Origin: Acheta domesticus
Lineage: Eukaryota; Arthropoda; Insecta; Orthoptera; Gryllidae
Reading direction: 5' to 3'
NCBI GenBank assembly: GCA_031308135.1
Contig: JAHLJT010009419.1
Span: 183,412,856 to 183,476,855 of the forward strand
DNA length: 64,000 nucleotides
This document shows positions 9,251 to 18,347 of this stretch, in pieces. The notes beneath the pieces are model-generated. The model had not been told where the DNA came from, searched no databases, and saw only the letters and a list, made by a program, of their open reading frames with translations. The position numbers were made by a program, and so were the translations under genes. Within the stretch, counting starts at the first letter, position 1. Each line of letters starts with the position of its first letter.

Positions 9251-12200
9251 ATGTCTTTCTTAGCGGGTTATAGGAAAGAGGTGCTTGTTAGGGTCGCGAC
9301 GGAGATGGGGGAAACGTTGGAAGGGAACGAGACGATAGTTAGATTAAAATCTATCATCACGGGAAGCGAGCAGTACGATGAAATATTCGTGAAACAACTT
9401 GCTGATCAGGAGAAAGAACAGGTCGCAGAAGCACGCGAACTTGAATTAAAAGAGCAGGAAAGATTACACGAACTCGAACAACGGCAGTACGAACTCGAAC
9501 GGCTGAAATTAGCTAATCAGGCTACCTCGCGCGAATCTTTAGGTAGTAGAGATTCGGGAAACAGAAGTAGTATCCGTATCAGCCATGTTATGGATAAATT
9601 CAAAGGCGAAGGTGAGGATATTACCTTGTTTTTAAGTGTATTTGAGGCGCATGCTCGTCAGCTCGACATTGCGCCGGTAGAATGGGTCAGTCAATTAATG
9701 GGATTGCTTCCCAATGAAATAAATACATGGTTAGTTGTAGGATCAGATTCTTCAGAGCAGGATTATAATCAAATCAAAACGCAGCTTTTGGATATGTACA
9801 AATTCACGCCTGAAAAATGTCGTCAGATGTTTTGCAGTCATGCAAAGGGTGCGAAAACTACATGGAATGTTTATGCTCGCGAACTGACGAACTATTGCCA
9901 GAAATGGATTTCAGGGTTGAAAGTTGAAACTTATGATCAATTATTAGACTTGATTGTCACCGATCAGATGAAACGGAAGGTGCCGGCGGACATACGTGCC
10001 CATTTCGTAGATGTTTGGGGCGAGGTTTCGCAGTCCCAAGATCTGGCGCGTAGGCTGGACACCTACGAAAACAATAGGTCTAGTGCGTATAGGAAAGATT
10101 TTTCTAAGGTTAATCACAAGGAGCCTGTGGGGGAACAAAAGTGGAAAAAGGTGACGGAGAGTGTGCCCTCCACTTCTAAGCCCGCAGCGCCCAAGGCAGA
10201 TAGGAACGCGGAATTCGACAAGCCGCAGGAACGCACGTGCTATTTATGTAAAAAACCGGGGCACATTAAGAAATACTGCCCTCAGCTCAAATCAAGCGAG
10301 AAAATGTGTCACGTTGTCGACACCAGTGCGCAGGAATTGTTGCTTCCTCACACGTTTTTCGGCACGGTTTGCGGAAATCCTATTTCCTTCTTACGAGATT
10401 CTGGGGCGACGGTTGATCTGATCAACAGCAAATACGTCAGGCCGAATCAATATACCGGCGAATCCGTATGGGTTAAGCAGCCCTTGGACGAGGCGCCGAA
10501 AAATCTACCGGTAGCTAAGGTAGAAATTGTAGGCCCGTTCGGTAAGCTTGTTACCGAAGCCGCAGTCGCGAAAAATTGCGACTTAGAATATTACATTCTG
10601 AGTAATCGATCTGCCACGCTTCTCTCGGAAATCAGGCAAGGGTTTTTAGAACCGCAGTTTCTTTGTGCGGTGCGAACCCGTGCCCAGACGGCGGCCGGGC
10701 AGGGCGACGGGGTGGGGCCGGAGGCGATGGCGGCGGCGCCAGGCAACGCGCCGGCCGCCGAGCGCCCTGGTGACGCACCGGTTGCGGTCATGAACGAGGC
10801 TTTGGGGGAAGGAGCGGTCGAGCTAGGCGTGGTCGTAGGAACAAGTCGTGCGCGCGACGCACCCCAAAAACCTGCGTCGGACGCGAAAGCTCCCGACGAG
10901 GAAACTTGTGTCTTGTTAGGCGAGGTAAATGACCCGGGCAATGTTGTTGAAAACAACGCGGAATTTGAAGTAGATTCCGGGAGCGTTGCATTGTCCCGTT
11001 TAGACCCGTCCGAATTTGCCAAAGCTCAGAGACAGGATGAAGAGCTCTTACCGCTATTCGAGCTAGCCGAAGGCCCAGAAACGGAACGGCGCGATTATTT
11101 TATAGAACGCGGCCTTTTGTTCCGGAAACGGCAGAGCAAGCGCGGTGAGCAATTCTCCATGCTTGTGACTCCGCGGGTGTATCGTGGCACCATATTGAAG
11201 CTTTGCCATGAAGTCGCCCACGGTCATTTAGGTGTCACAAAAAGTAAAGACGCGATGGCCAAGTATTTCTTCTGGCCGAACTGTTACAAAGATATGGAAA
11301 ATTACGTACGTAGCTGCGATAGTTGCCAGCGCGTAGGTAACGGCGGCGAGAAGCTTCGCGCGCCTTTAAAAATTGTACCTATAACGGGTGAGGCGTTTGA
11401 GAAAGTAAATGTAGATGCTTGTGGCCCTTTTCCCGAGTCTGAGTCAGGAAACAAGTTCATACTAACTGCAATGTGTTTAGCAACAAAATATCCCGAGGCT
11501 ATTCCCATACGTGATCTGACGACGGTCACGGTCATTGAAGCTTTATTAGATCTGTTCAGTCGGATTGGATTTCCGCGAGAGCTTCAAACAGATCAGGGAA
11601 CTTGTTTTACTAGCACTCTGATGGCGGAATTCGCCGAGAGATTTTGCATTAGATTAATTAGAAGTTCGCCTTATCATCCGCAATCTAATGCCGTAGAACG
11701 GATGCACAGAACCATGAACCGGTTGATGAAGGTTCTTTGTTTAGAGGCAAGGACTGACTGGGAGTGCCAGCTTCCTGCAATTATGTTCGCGTTACGCACG
11801 AGTGTGCACGAATCGATAGGTTTTTCTCCAGCCGAGTTAGTCTATGGGAAAAATCTCCGCACACCCATGACGCTGCTTTACGAAAAGCTTGCGGGTGCAG
11901 CAGAAAGCGAAGGGAGCACGGTGGTTGAGCACGTGTTCAAGTTGATTAATAGACTGAAGCGTTCGCGTGAACTTGCCCATACCAAAATGGCGGAAGAACA
12001 ACGCAAGCGTAAGGTGTGGTACGACCGCAAGGCGATCTCGCGCAGTTTTGAAATAGGCGCGAAGGTGCTGGTTTTGGCGCCTAACAGAACGCGGAAACTC
12101 GCGGTGCAGTGGGTCGGGCCAGGCGAAGTTCGGGAGAAAATGTCCGAACACAATTACGTAGTTCAGATGCCGGGGCGGAAAGAACCACGCGTGTATCACA

Positions 12201-13759
12201 TCAACATGATGAAAAAGTATCACCAACGTACTGAATACGTGAACTTTCTCGGTTCTGCGACGGTCACTGCCGCAGGCGAGGAAGACGCGTTAGACCGCTA
12301 CGCGTTAAGATTAGATTCCGACGACTTTGACGCGGAAGAAATGCTAAACGATACTAAGGTTGAACCCGAGTTCCGCGAAGCACTTAAAAATGTCATTTGT
12401 AAATACAGGTGTATTTTTAGTGAGAAACCTGGTCTTACAGATGTAACGACCATGGACATTGAATTAACTGACACTGATAAAGTAGTCCGAAGTGTACCCT
12501 ACCGCATGTCGCCGAGACAAACTAAGATATTGCGGGAAGAGGTGGACAAAATGCTTCGCGACAACATCATTGTGGAGGCGGAGAGTGATTATACGTCTCC
12601 TATGATCCTGATCGAGGCCCCGGGCAAGTCTCCACGGCCCTGCATAGATTTTAGGCGCCTCAACGAGATTATTAAAACAGATTACTTTCCGTTCCCCAAT
12701 CTCGAAGAACGGATTGAACAGGTAGCTGCAGCTAAAATCATTAGTGTGTTAGATTTAAGTAAGTGTTTCTGGCAGATAGGTCTTACGGATAGGGCGCAGA
12801 GATATTCGGCGTTCGTGACCAGTTTCGGCACGTATCGACCGCTTAGGTTACCCTTCGGGATAAAGAACGGCCCTTATCAATGCTGTAAAATCATGGGCAC
12901 TTTGCTAAAAAACTGCCAAGAATTCGCGGTACCGTACCTTGATGACATCGCGGTTTTCAGTAACACTTGGCAAGAACACATTCGGCACCTAGATACGGTC
13001 TTTAGTATATTGAAATCCGCCAAATTGACAGTGCAGCCGCGCAAGTGCTTGTTTGCGCGGGCTAATGTAAAATATCTTGGTTACGTCGTCGGTAACGGGA
13101 AATTGCGGCCGGCCGAAGCCAAGATACAAGCAATCCAGAACTTTCCTAGACCAGAATCAAAGAAACAAGTGCGTTCTTTGCTCGGATTGGTAGGATATTA
13201 TCGACGCTTGATACCCGGGTTTGCGGAGAAAGCGGCGGCACTGACAGATGCGCTGCGGGGACGCGAGCGCCAGGGTAAAGTCGTCTGGACAGAGGCATGT
13301 GAAAAGTCTTTCAATGAGTTGCGACAAGCTCTTAGCGAAAAAACAGCGGTATATGCTCCTGATTATAGCAAGGAATTTCGAGTTCAGGCAGATGCATCTC
13401 AGAGAGGCTTAGGCGTGGTTCTCTACCAAGTAAATGACGAGGGAGTAGAACAACCAGTTGTTTTTCTAAGCCGTAAATTAAGTGATACAGAAACTCATTA
13501 TGGCACCTCAGAACTTGAGTGTTTGGCTCTTATTTGGGGGTTGGATAAACTTAAGATTTATCTCGACGGGCAGGCCACAATTCAGGTCGAAACCGACCAC
13601 AACCCGTTGGTCTGGTTGCGTAATACGTCTGGCAAAAACCCCAGATTATTACGCTGGTCCCTTTTAATTCAGCACCTCGATTTACGCATCATGCACAAAA
13701 AGGGCTCAGAAAATGTTAATGCAGATGCGCTTAGTCGCATGTTTGATTGTGTGAATTGA
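9251..13759 (+). CDS. gag-pol: Gag-Pol polyprotein with integrase before RT (Gmr1-type Gypsy)
   Basis: A single 1502-codon frame encodes every retrotransposon function without a frameshift. The start is the ATG at 9251 in AAAATGTCT, a good insect context; the frame stays open further upstream but has no earlier ATG. Residues from that Met: charged coiled coil about 49-89; capsid about 130-258 with SCAN-like spacing; CCHC knuckle C330, C333, H338, C343; protease DSG 383-385; Ala/Gly-rich GC-rich linker about 475-545; integrase zinc site H653, H659, C689, C692; integrase core D722, D781, E816; GPY/F-like module around G956-G958; RT with first Asp D1168 and YLDD 1229-1232; RNase H D1381, E1423, D1449, with a later Asp near the end. 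The order PR-IN-RT-RH is copia-like while the sequences are Gypsy-like. Integrase is D-x34-E, one residue shorter than usual. No stop codon breaks the frame, no catalytic residue is missing, and there is no env. Gag would have to be made from the fusion by proteolysis. Confidence 0.95.
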   Translation: MSFLAGYRKEVLVRVATEMGETLEGNETIVRLKSIITGSEQYDEIFVKQLADQEKEQVAEARELELKEQERLHELEQRQYELERLKLANQATSRESLGSRDSGNRSSIRISHVMDKFKGEGEDITLFLSVFEAHARQLDIAPVEWVSQLMGLLPNEINTWLVVGSDSSEQDYNQIKTQLLDMYKFTPEKCRQMFCSHAKGAKTTWNVYARELTNYCQKWISGLKVETYDQLLDLIVTDQMKRKVPADIRAHFVDVWGEVSQSQDLARRLDTYENNRSSAYRKDFSKVNHKEPVGEQKWKKVTESVPSTSKPAAPKADRNAEFDKPQERTCYLCKKPGHIKKYCPQLKSSEKMCHVVDTSAQELLLPHTFFGTVCGNPISFLRDSGATVDLINSKYVRPNQYTGESVWVKQPLDEAPKNLPVAKVEIVGPFGKLVTEAAVAKNCDLEYYILSNRSATLLSEIRQGFLEPQFLCAVRTRAQTAAGQGDGVGPEAMAAAPGNAPAAERPGDAPVAVMNEALGEGAVELGVVVGTSRARDAPQKPASDAKAPDEETCVLLGEVNDPGNVVENNAEFEVDSGSVALSRLDPSEFAKAQRQDEELLPLFELAEGPETERRDYFIERGLLFRKRQSKRGEQFSMLVTPRVYRGTILKLCHEVAHGHLGVTKSKDAMAKYFFWPNCYKDMENYVRSCDSCQRVGNGGEKLRAPLKIVPITGEAFEKVNVDACGPFPESESGNKFILTAMCLATKYPEAIPIRDLTTVTVIEALLDLFSRIGFPRELQTDQGTCFTSTLMAEFAERFCIRLIRSSPYHPQSNAVERMHRTMNRLMKVLCLEARTDWECQLPAIMFALRTSVHESIGFSPAELVYGKNLRTPMTLLYEKLAGAAESEGSTVVEHVFKLINRLKRSRELAHTKMAEEQRKRKVWYDRKAISRSFEIGAKVLVLAPNRTRKLAVQWVGPGEVREKMSEHNYVVQMPGRKEPRVYHINMMKKYHQRTEYVNFLGSATVTAAGEEDALDRYALRLDSDDFDAEEMLNDTKVEPEFREALKNVICKYRCIFSEKPGLTDVTTMDIELTDTDKVVRSVPYRMSPRQTKILREEVDKMLRDNIIVEAESDYTSPMILIEAPGKSPRPCIDFRRLNEIIKTDYFPFPNLEERIEQVAAAKIISVLDLSKCFWQIGLTDRAQRYSAFVTSFGTYRPLRLPFGIKNGPYQCCKIMGTLLKNCQEFAVPYLDDIAVFSNTWQEHIRHLDTVFSILKSAKLTVQPRKCLFARANVKYLGYVVGNGKLRPAEAKIQAIQNFPRPESKKQVRSLLGLVGYYRRLIPGFAEKAAALTDALRGRERQGKVVWTEACEKSFNELRQALSEKTAVYAPDYSKEFRVQADASQRGLGVVLYQVNDEGVEQPVVFLSRKLSDTETHYGTSELECLALIWGLDKLKIYLDGQATIQVETDHNPLVWLRNTSGKNPRLLRWSLLIQHLDLRIMHKKGSENVNADALSRMFDCVN

Positions 13760-14336
13760 TCCACAGGCGAGTGTAGGGAACACACACGTTCATGACATGT
13801 ATAAATGTCGGTGAAATTCTATGTAAATAATTTTATAAATTCAAGGGTAAAATTGTTTTGTTATTGTGATCATTTTTATATGTAGATACATACATGTGTC
13901 AATAAATTCAGTTAAGAACGGCACATGATGTATATAACGAATTCCACAATTATTATGTAATACTTCAATGCAACGTAAATGTTTTGTATTTTATATTTCA
14001 GGTTTTCATGTAATGCAAGAGGCGTCAAGAATTATCATGTAATATTTCAATGTAAAGTAAATGTTTTGTATTTCAGGATTTTATGTAGTTCAAGATGCGT
14101 CAAGAATATTTATGTATGTAAATAGATGTAAGGTTTAAATGTAAATGGCAACATAGTTAGGAAAAAACGGGGGGACAGCCCACAGATTTATTTCACAAAT
14201 TTTGACTAGATAGGGTTTTGATATTATTATGTTCATGTAAAAAATTATGATGTAATGTCTCAGGACCAGGTACTTTAGCTAGCAGAATTTTTTTCCTGGG
14301 CATATTTTGCTGCGAAAAAAAATTCTCACCCCCGGC
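13760..14336 (+). other. 3' untranslated part of the retrotransposon
   Basis: AT-rich, non-coding, between the Gag-Pol stop and the 3' LTR. It holds AATAAA at 13911-13916, an imperfect tandem duplication (13952-14030 and 14031-14106, ending GTCAAGA in both), and a purine run AAAAAACGGGGGGAC at about 14163-14177 that could act as a secondary polypurine primer. Confidence 0.7.
13952..14106 (+). repeat. Imperfect ~78-bp tandem duplication in element 3' region
   Basis: Both copies share TTCAATG, GTAAATGTTTTGTAT, TTTCAGG and GCGTCAAGA in the same order, with small indels. The copies have diverged more than the LTRs, so the duplication predates this insertion. Confidence 0.75.
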
Positions 14337-14347
14337 ATGGGAGGGTC
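14337..14347 (+). promoter_or_regulatory. Polypurine tract next to 3' LTR
   Basis: ATGGGAGGG followed by TC directly abuts the LTR start TGTAG. A G-rich purine block at this place primes plus-strand synthesis in LTR elements. The two extra bases TC match the GA after the 5' LTR, as expected if integrase trims two bases from each end. Confidence 0.65.
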
Positions 14348-14935
14348 TGTAGCGTCGCGAGGTGGCGCACGTGCCGTTTCGCTGGAAAGCCCGGCCTTAA
14401 GCCGGATGGGGGATGGGGGTGGAATGCGGCGGCGCCTCGCCGGCGCGCGCCGGGCAGGAAATCCCAGCCTAAAAATAACCAGGACAACTGAGCGTGCCTG
14501 AGTGCGAGTCCATTGACGAAGGCTGCTCTCTGCTGAGGGCTGGCTTGCGAGCCGAATGACGCCCGCCGCTGGTAGAGTGGGGGACGAGCCGTGGAGTATT
14601 TATTGCGGCGCCGACATGCGCTCGGGGGATACGCTAGTGAGTCGAAAGACGTGAGGTATCTCCGTGCAACCTTGCACGTTTTGGCATCCGGCCATGTAAC
14701 ATCTAGTTACGGGGACTAATGTCCGACAGCTCGCACTTCGCGCAGCTTCTCATGCTCTCGAGCAGAGGCACTGGGCTCAGCCTAGGGACGGTCGCGGGGT
14801 TTCGCGGCTTAGAGAATAGAAAGGTTGCCTAAGGTTTTCAATTTTGTAACATTTTCTTGTAATTTATTATTGTAAATATACTGTACATACTATTCAGAAT
14901 CTGTCGTCTGTGCTTTTCATGTCCAGTACGCCACA
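14348..14935 (+). repeat. 3' LTR of the Gypsy element
   Basis: 588 bp, identical on reading to the 5' LTR. It is followed by ATAT (14936-14939), the second copy of the target duplication. The short frame at 14307-14501 crossing its start is incidental. Confidence 0.95.
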
Positions 14936-14939
14936 ATAT

Positions 14940-16660
14940 TAAATTTTTAATGCGACTTACGTAGAGTTAAAAGTAGACTCCTAATCTACACATACGAAAC
15001 ATACTGCTACATTTGAATCGTATTGCAGATCTTGTAGAAACGCACGGATAAGATATGTCTCTTAGCTATTAGTCTGAGGAATATTTTCGTCGCGAGAATA
15101 GAACGAATTCGTAATCTGGATGTGGAAAGTGCGGGAGTTACGGCACGTCCCGAGGGAGCTTAGACAAAGGTGCCGTATCTGTCGTCTTACATTTTCGAAG
15201 ACATTTTTATGACACTGCACTCGAATGAGTTGGATTACTTATTAAAAAAGACAAGTTATTAATGCATCACATTTAGTAATTTCCATTATATTTCATAATG
15301 TACGCCATTTTATTAGTTTTATATATTTGAAGTCGACTGATATCAATTCAAGGAAACTTTATTTAACTCATTTCCACATTCTTTCTCAGCATAATAGAAG
15401 TCATTTTTAAAATGCAATAAATTGAATACAAATTTAATTAAACAGTTGGCTTGGAAATGAGTGCAGTAAGAGTAATATCTACTCCATTTTAAGTATTATA
15501 GGTGTATGTGTGTGTGTGTGTGTGTGTGAATATGTGTGTGTTTTATGCGATGTTTCATCTGCAAGCTCAACACAGTACAATACAGAGTTCCAAGATTGTC
15601 CTCTTTATAATCCGTCGCCCAATACCCGAGGAGTGCACCTCTGACGTACGGGAGTCTCACGTCATTTAATGTCTATTCCAACCTCTTTTGTGATCAAAAC
15701 ATATTCCCTCAGCTCTCTGCGACGAATGAGGCGTCCTTCGAGCATTAATCAGCCAGGAAAGAAAACGCGATAGGCTTTTCAGCTGACGCATCTTCTATTG
15801 GTAGGGAAACGTTTCTTCATTCATCTACGCTCCGTTCAGTCTGGGATAGTTTTATTAAAAAAAAATTGCTTTAAATGTACGAGTTGTTAAATTCATGTCT
15901 TCTCAAGGAAAGAAAGTAATGGAGATGCATCAAACGCGCGCGAACTCTGGCGTGTTTTCCCCGATTTCTCACAATTTTTGTTAAACATATCCGCATGAAG
16001 AAAATTATGTAGAATTATAATATTTGATTCTTCGTGCTCATTGTAGGTAGGTAACGCTAAATTAATTTTATCCACTTTGGTTATCTAAAGTTATATTTAT
16101 TACAAATCTCATCTCAGATTCTTGATACCAGATGTTATAACACAAATGTTTTAAAAATCCATGGCCTCCTATTCACTGTCAATATGTCTGTCACATTTCT
16201 CAGAATGAATAGTCAGATTTAAACAAAAATTGCAGTTCATTGGAATTCTTACAAAGTGGATAAAATGTACGATATCCGCATTGTAACGTTTTATAACAAT
16301 ACTTAATTGGTTATTTCTAATCCCCAACCCAATTCTCCAATCTCTTATTCTAAGATGTCTTAGGATACTTACTTCGTAAATAACTGTGCCTTCGTGAAAA
16401 AGGAAAATAATAATCCAAATGAGGAGGTAGAATAACGTGGAATCTTCTTAATTACCTACACGATAAAGTTATCCTAAGTGGCATTTTCCGGCTACCCTAG
16501 ACTCTAAATGGTCTTAAGTCGAGAACCTGTGCGTAGGCAAGACCTCCAACTGTAACGTTCCGAAAATATAATAATAAGATATTCCACGTGATTTATCTGG
16601 TCCTGTAGTACGACAAACTTTAAATAAAGTTGCTGCATGTTGTTTCAAATTGTAACACCG
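14940..16660. other. Unassigned AT-rich DNA with a TG microsatellite
   Basis: No gene recognised. A (TG)n stretch lies at about 15503-15541, interrupted once by AATA. The other open frame (15893-16075, minus) has no family features. Confidence 0.5.
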
Positions 16661-16663
16661 GGA

Positions 16664-17137
16664 GAGGTGACTCGTGGCATCAGCTGATGTCAATGCGGTA
16701 CCTCTGATCGAGAGGTCCTAGTTTCGAATCCCGACGGTGGCAGGATTTTCGGCACTAGCTTGATTGCAAGGTCGAGTTCAGGCGCTGTCTCTAGCGGCCG
16801 GCTGCTCTGATCGGTAGTAAATAAATATTAGGCGAATACCGGAGCAGAACCCAAATAAACGAGCACGGACCGTGCGCGATCTTTCCTTTCTGATCCTTAC
16901 CCTGCCCTCACCCCTTACTAACACTTACGTGTACTACACTACCTCACATACCGAGAGACCAGTTGGATCCCTAGATCTTGTCCCGGCTGAGGCGGTACCC
17001 CGCTAGTGAGAGATACCTGATTAGGGAAAAAAATCGTTAGTCGATTGGAAGGTCGGCGCCGGATCTCACCATCCAGCGGGAGAATATAACCGTCACCTCC
17101 AAAGAAAAACATGCACTATATTTACGGGACAAATGAC
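16664..17137 (+). mobile_element. SINE family B, copy 1
   Basis: The head has a Pol III B-box-like AGTTTCGAATCCC at 16729-16741 and a weak A-box region GGTGACTCGTGGCATCAGCTG upstream. The body shares ordered blocks with copies at 17700, 20283 (minus) and 56585 (minus): GACGGTGGCAGGATTTTCGG, ACCGGAGCAG, GAGAGACCAGT, TTGTCCCGGCTG, and the 3' block GTCGGCGCCGGATCTCACC. The end resembles copy 2 (ATGCA then TTACGG). It is a tRNA-derived SINE of about 470 bp. No target duplication was confirmed. Confidence 0.75.
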
Positions 17138-17220
17138 CATAGCCGTTGACGCGCCCGGAGTCGCTAATGAATTAATCAAGCTGTAAAATTGTAACAGCAG
17201 CTATGTTAAATTAGCATAAG

Positions 17221-17246
17221 CAAAAAAAAAAAAAAAAAAAAAAAAC
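17221..17246. repeat. Poly(A) run
   Basis: About 25 consecutive A bases about 85 bp beyond SINE-B copy 1. It could be a retroposon tail or a simple repeat. Confidence 0.8.
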
Positions 17247-17699
17247 GAAAAGAGAAGTGCGATTAATTAAGTGTACCTTCGTGAGAATTTAGCGATATCC
17301 GCCCGAACACTGAGCCGTTACACGGAACGGCTTCCATTACCGTCATTTCTTTGAAGGAAAACGCGCAAAACGCTTGTATGAAACTTTATTTGGTCACGTT
17401 GCCTGTTAACTGTTTACGTTATTACTTTCACGCTGTGCAAGAAACTCTCTATTGAAAGTATTAATACTTGGACTATCAGGAGCTCTCCTTCAGCCCTTTT
17501 GGTACGCCGACGCATGCTCCGTGCTCTTCGTAGACCGAAAGAACACTGACGGGTTTCAACGGCGAAATGCCGGTGCGTGCCATGGTAGCGCGCCTTGACC
17601 CCTCAAATTGCAATTCTAACATAGTCTAACCTCTCAATTTCCACAATAAGTAAGCGAGTCCTAATTGGAATATCTTCATCTTCTTCCATGTAAAACTGG

Positions 17700-18347
17700 C
17701 TAAGGTAGCTCTAGGTAATGATTGTTGCCACTGCAGTGTCTCGGGGAGTCCTAAGGTTAGAGTTCCAGCAATAGTGGATTTTCGGCACTGGCTAGATAGC
17801 TGGGTTGAATTCAGTCGCTGCCAGGTCAATTCTGTAGGACAACTGCTCTGATCAGTAATTTTCCGTGTTTTTTTCCCATCAATATCAGACGAATACCGGA
17901 GCAGTGCCTTAACAAACGGGACACGGATGGCGCGCGAACTTTCCTTCATCTTTGTCCCTCCCAGTGGCGGATCCAAGGGAGGCTCCCACTCTCTCTCATA
18001 CACACACAATCTCAAACTTACATGCTCTTCACTAAAATATGTCTTAGGCTTCCGAAACCGGAGTCATGATTCGCACTGTCCGGGTGACGCCGCGTCGAAG
18101 GCTGGCACCTCACTCTGCCTTCCACGCGGCGTCACCCGTACAACCCACATCATGCTGTATACTACCACACACGCCGGGAGACCAGTCGAGAGTGTAGAGC
18201 TTGTCCCGGCTGGGATGAGGCACTCTGGCAGAGATCCCTGAGAAATTCTCCCCAAGACGACGTGAATGTCGGCGCCGGATCTCACCTTACAGCCTGGGAA
18301 GACCACCACCAACTGCCAAGATGTAAAAATGCATTTCACTTACGGAT
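17700..18347 (+). mobile_element. SINE family B, copy 2, interrupted by an insertion
   Basis: The head (ACTGCAGTG, then GGTTAGAGTTCCAGC in the B-box position) and body (ACCGGAGCAG, GGGAGACCAGT, CTTGTCCCGGCTGGGATGAG, GTCGGCGCCGGATCTCACC) follow the other family-B copies. Between about 17961 and 18150 there is sequence absent from the other three. It starts CAGTGGCGGATCC and contains a strong hairpin at 18081-18138. Open frames across it on either strand are SINE-derived. Confidence 0.7.
18081..18138. other. 58-nt GC-rich hairpin inside the SINE-B insertion
   Basis: Arm CGGGTGACGCCGCGT (18081-18095) is exactly complementary to 18124-18138. After one mismatch, GAAGGC (18097-18102) pairs with GCCTTC (18117-18122). 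That gives 21 base pairs with a 14-nt loop, the size of a small precursor RNA or the tip of a foldback element. Confidence 0.7.

Larger units (their letters stand above)
7937..14935 (+). mobile_element. Complete Gmr1-type Gypsy LTR retrotransposon
   Basis: The 6999-bp element is bounded by two 588-bp direct repeats that start TGTAGCG and end GCCACA. It is flanked by ATAT at 7933-7936 and 14936-14939, a 4-bp target duplication typical of Gypsy integrases. Between the LTRs are a repetitive leader (8525-9250), one Gag-Pol frame (9251-13759) and an AT-rich 3' untranslated part with a purine-rich tract next to the 3' LTR. The two LTRs show no difference on reading through, so insertion was recent. 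The domain order Gag, protease, integrase, RT, RNase H is the reverse of ordinary Gypsy. There is no envelope-like frame. Sequence and order point to the Gmr1-like group. All parts needed for transposition in cis appear present, but activity is inference. Confidence 0.95.
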
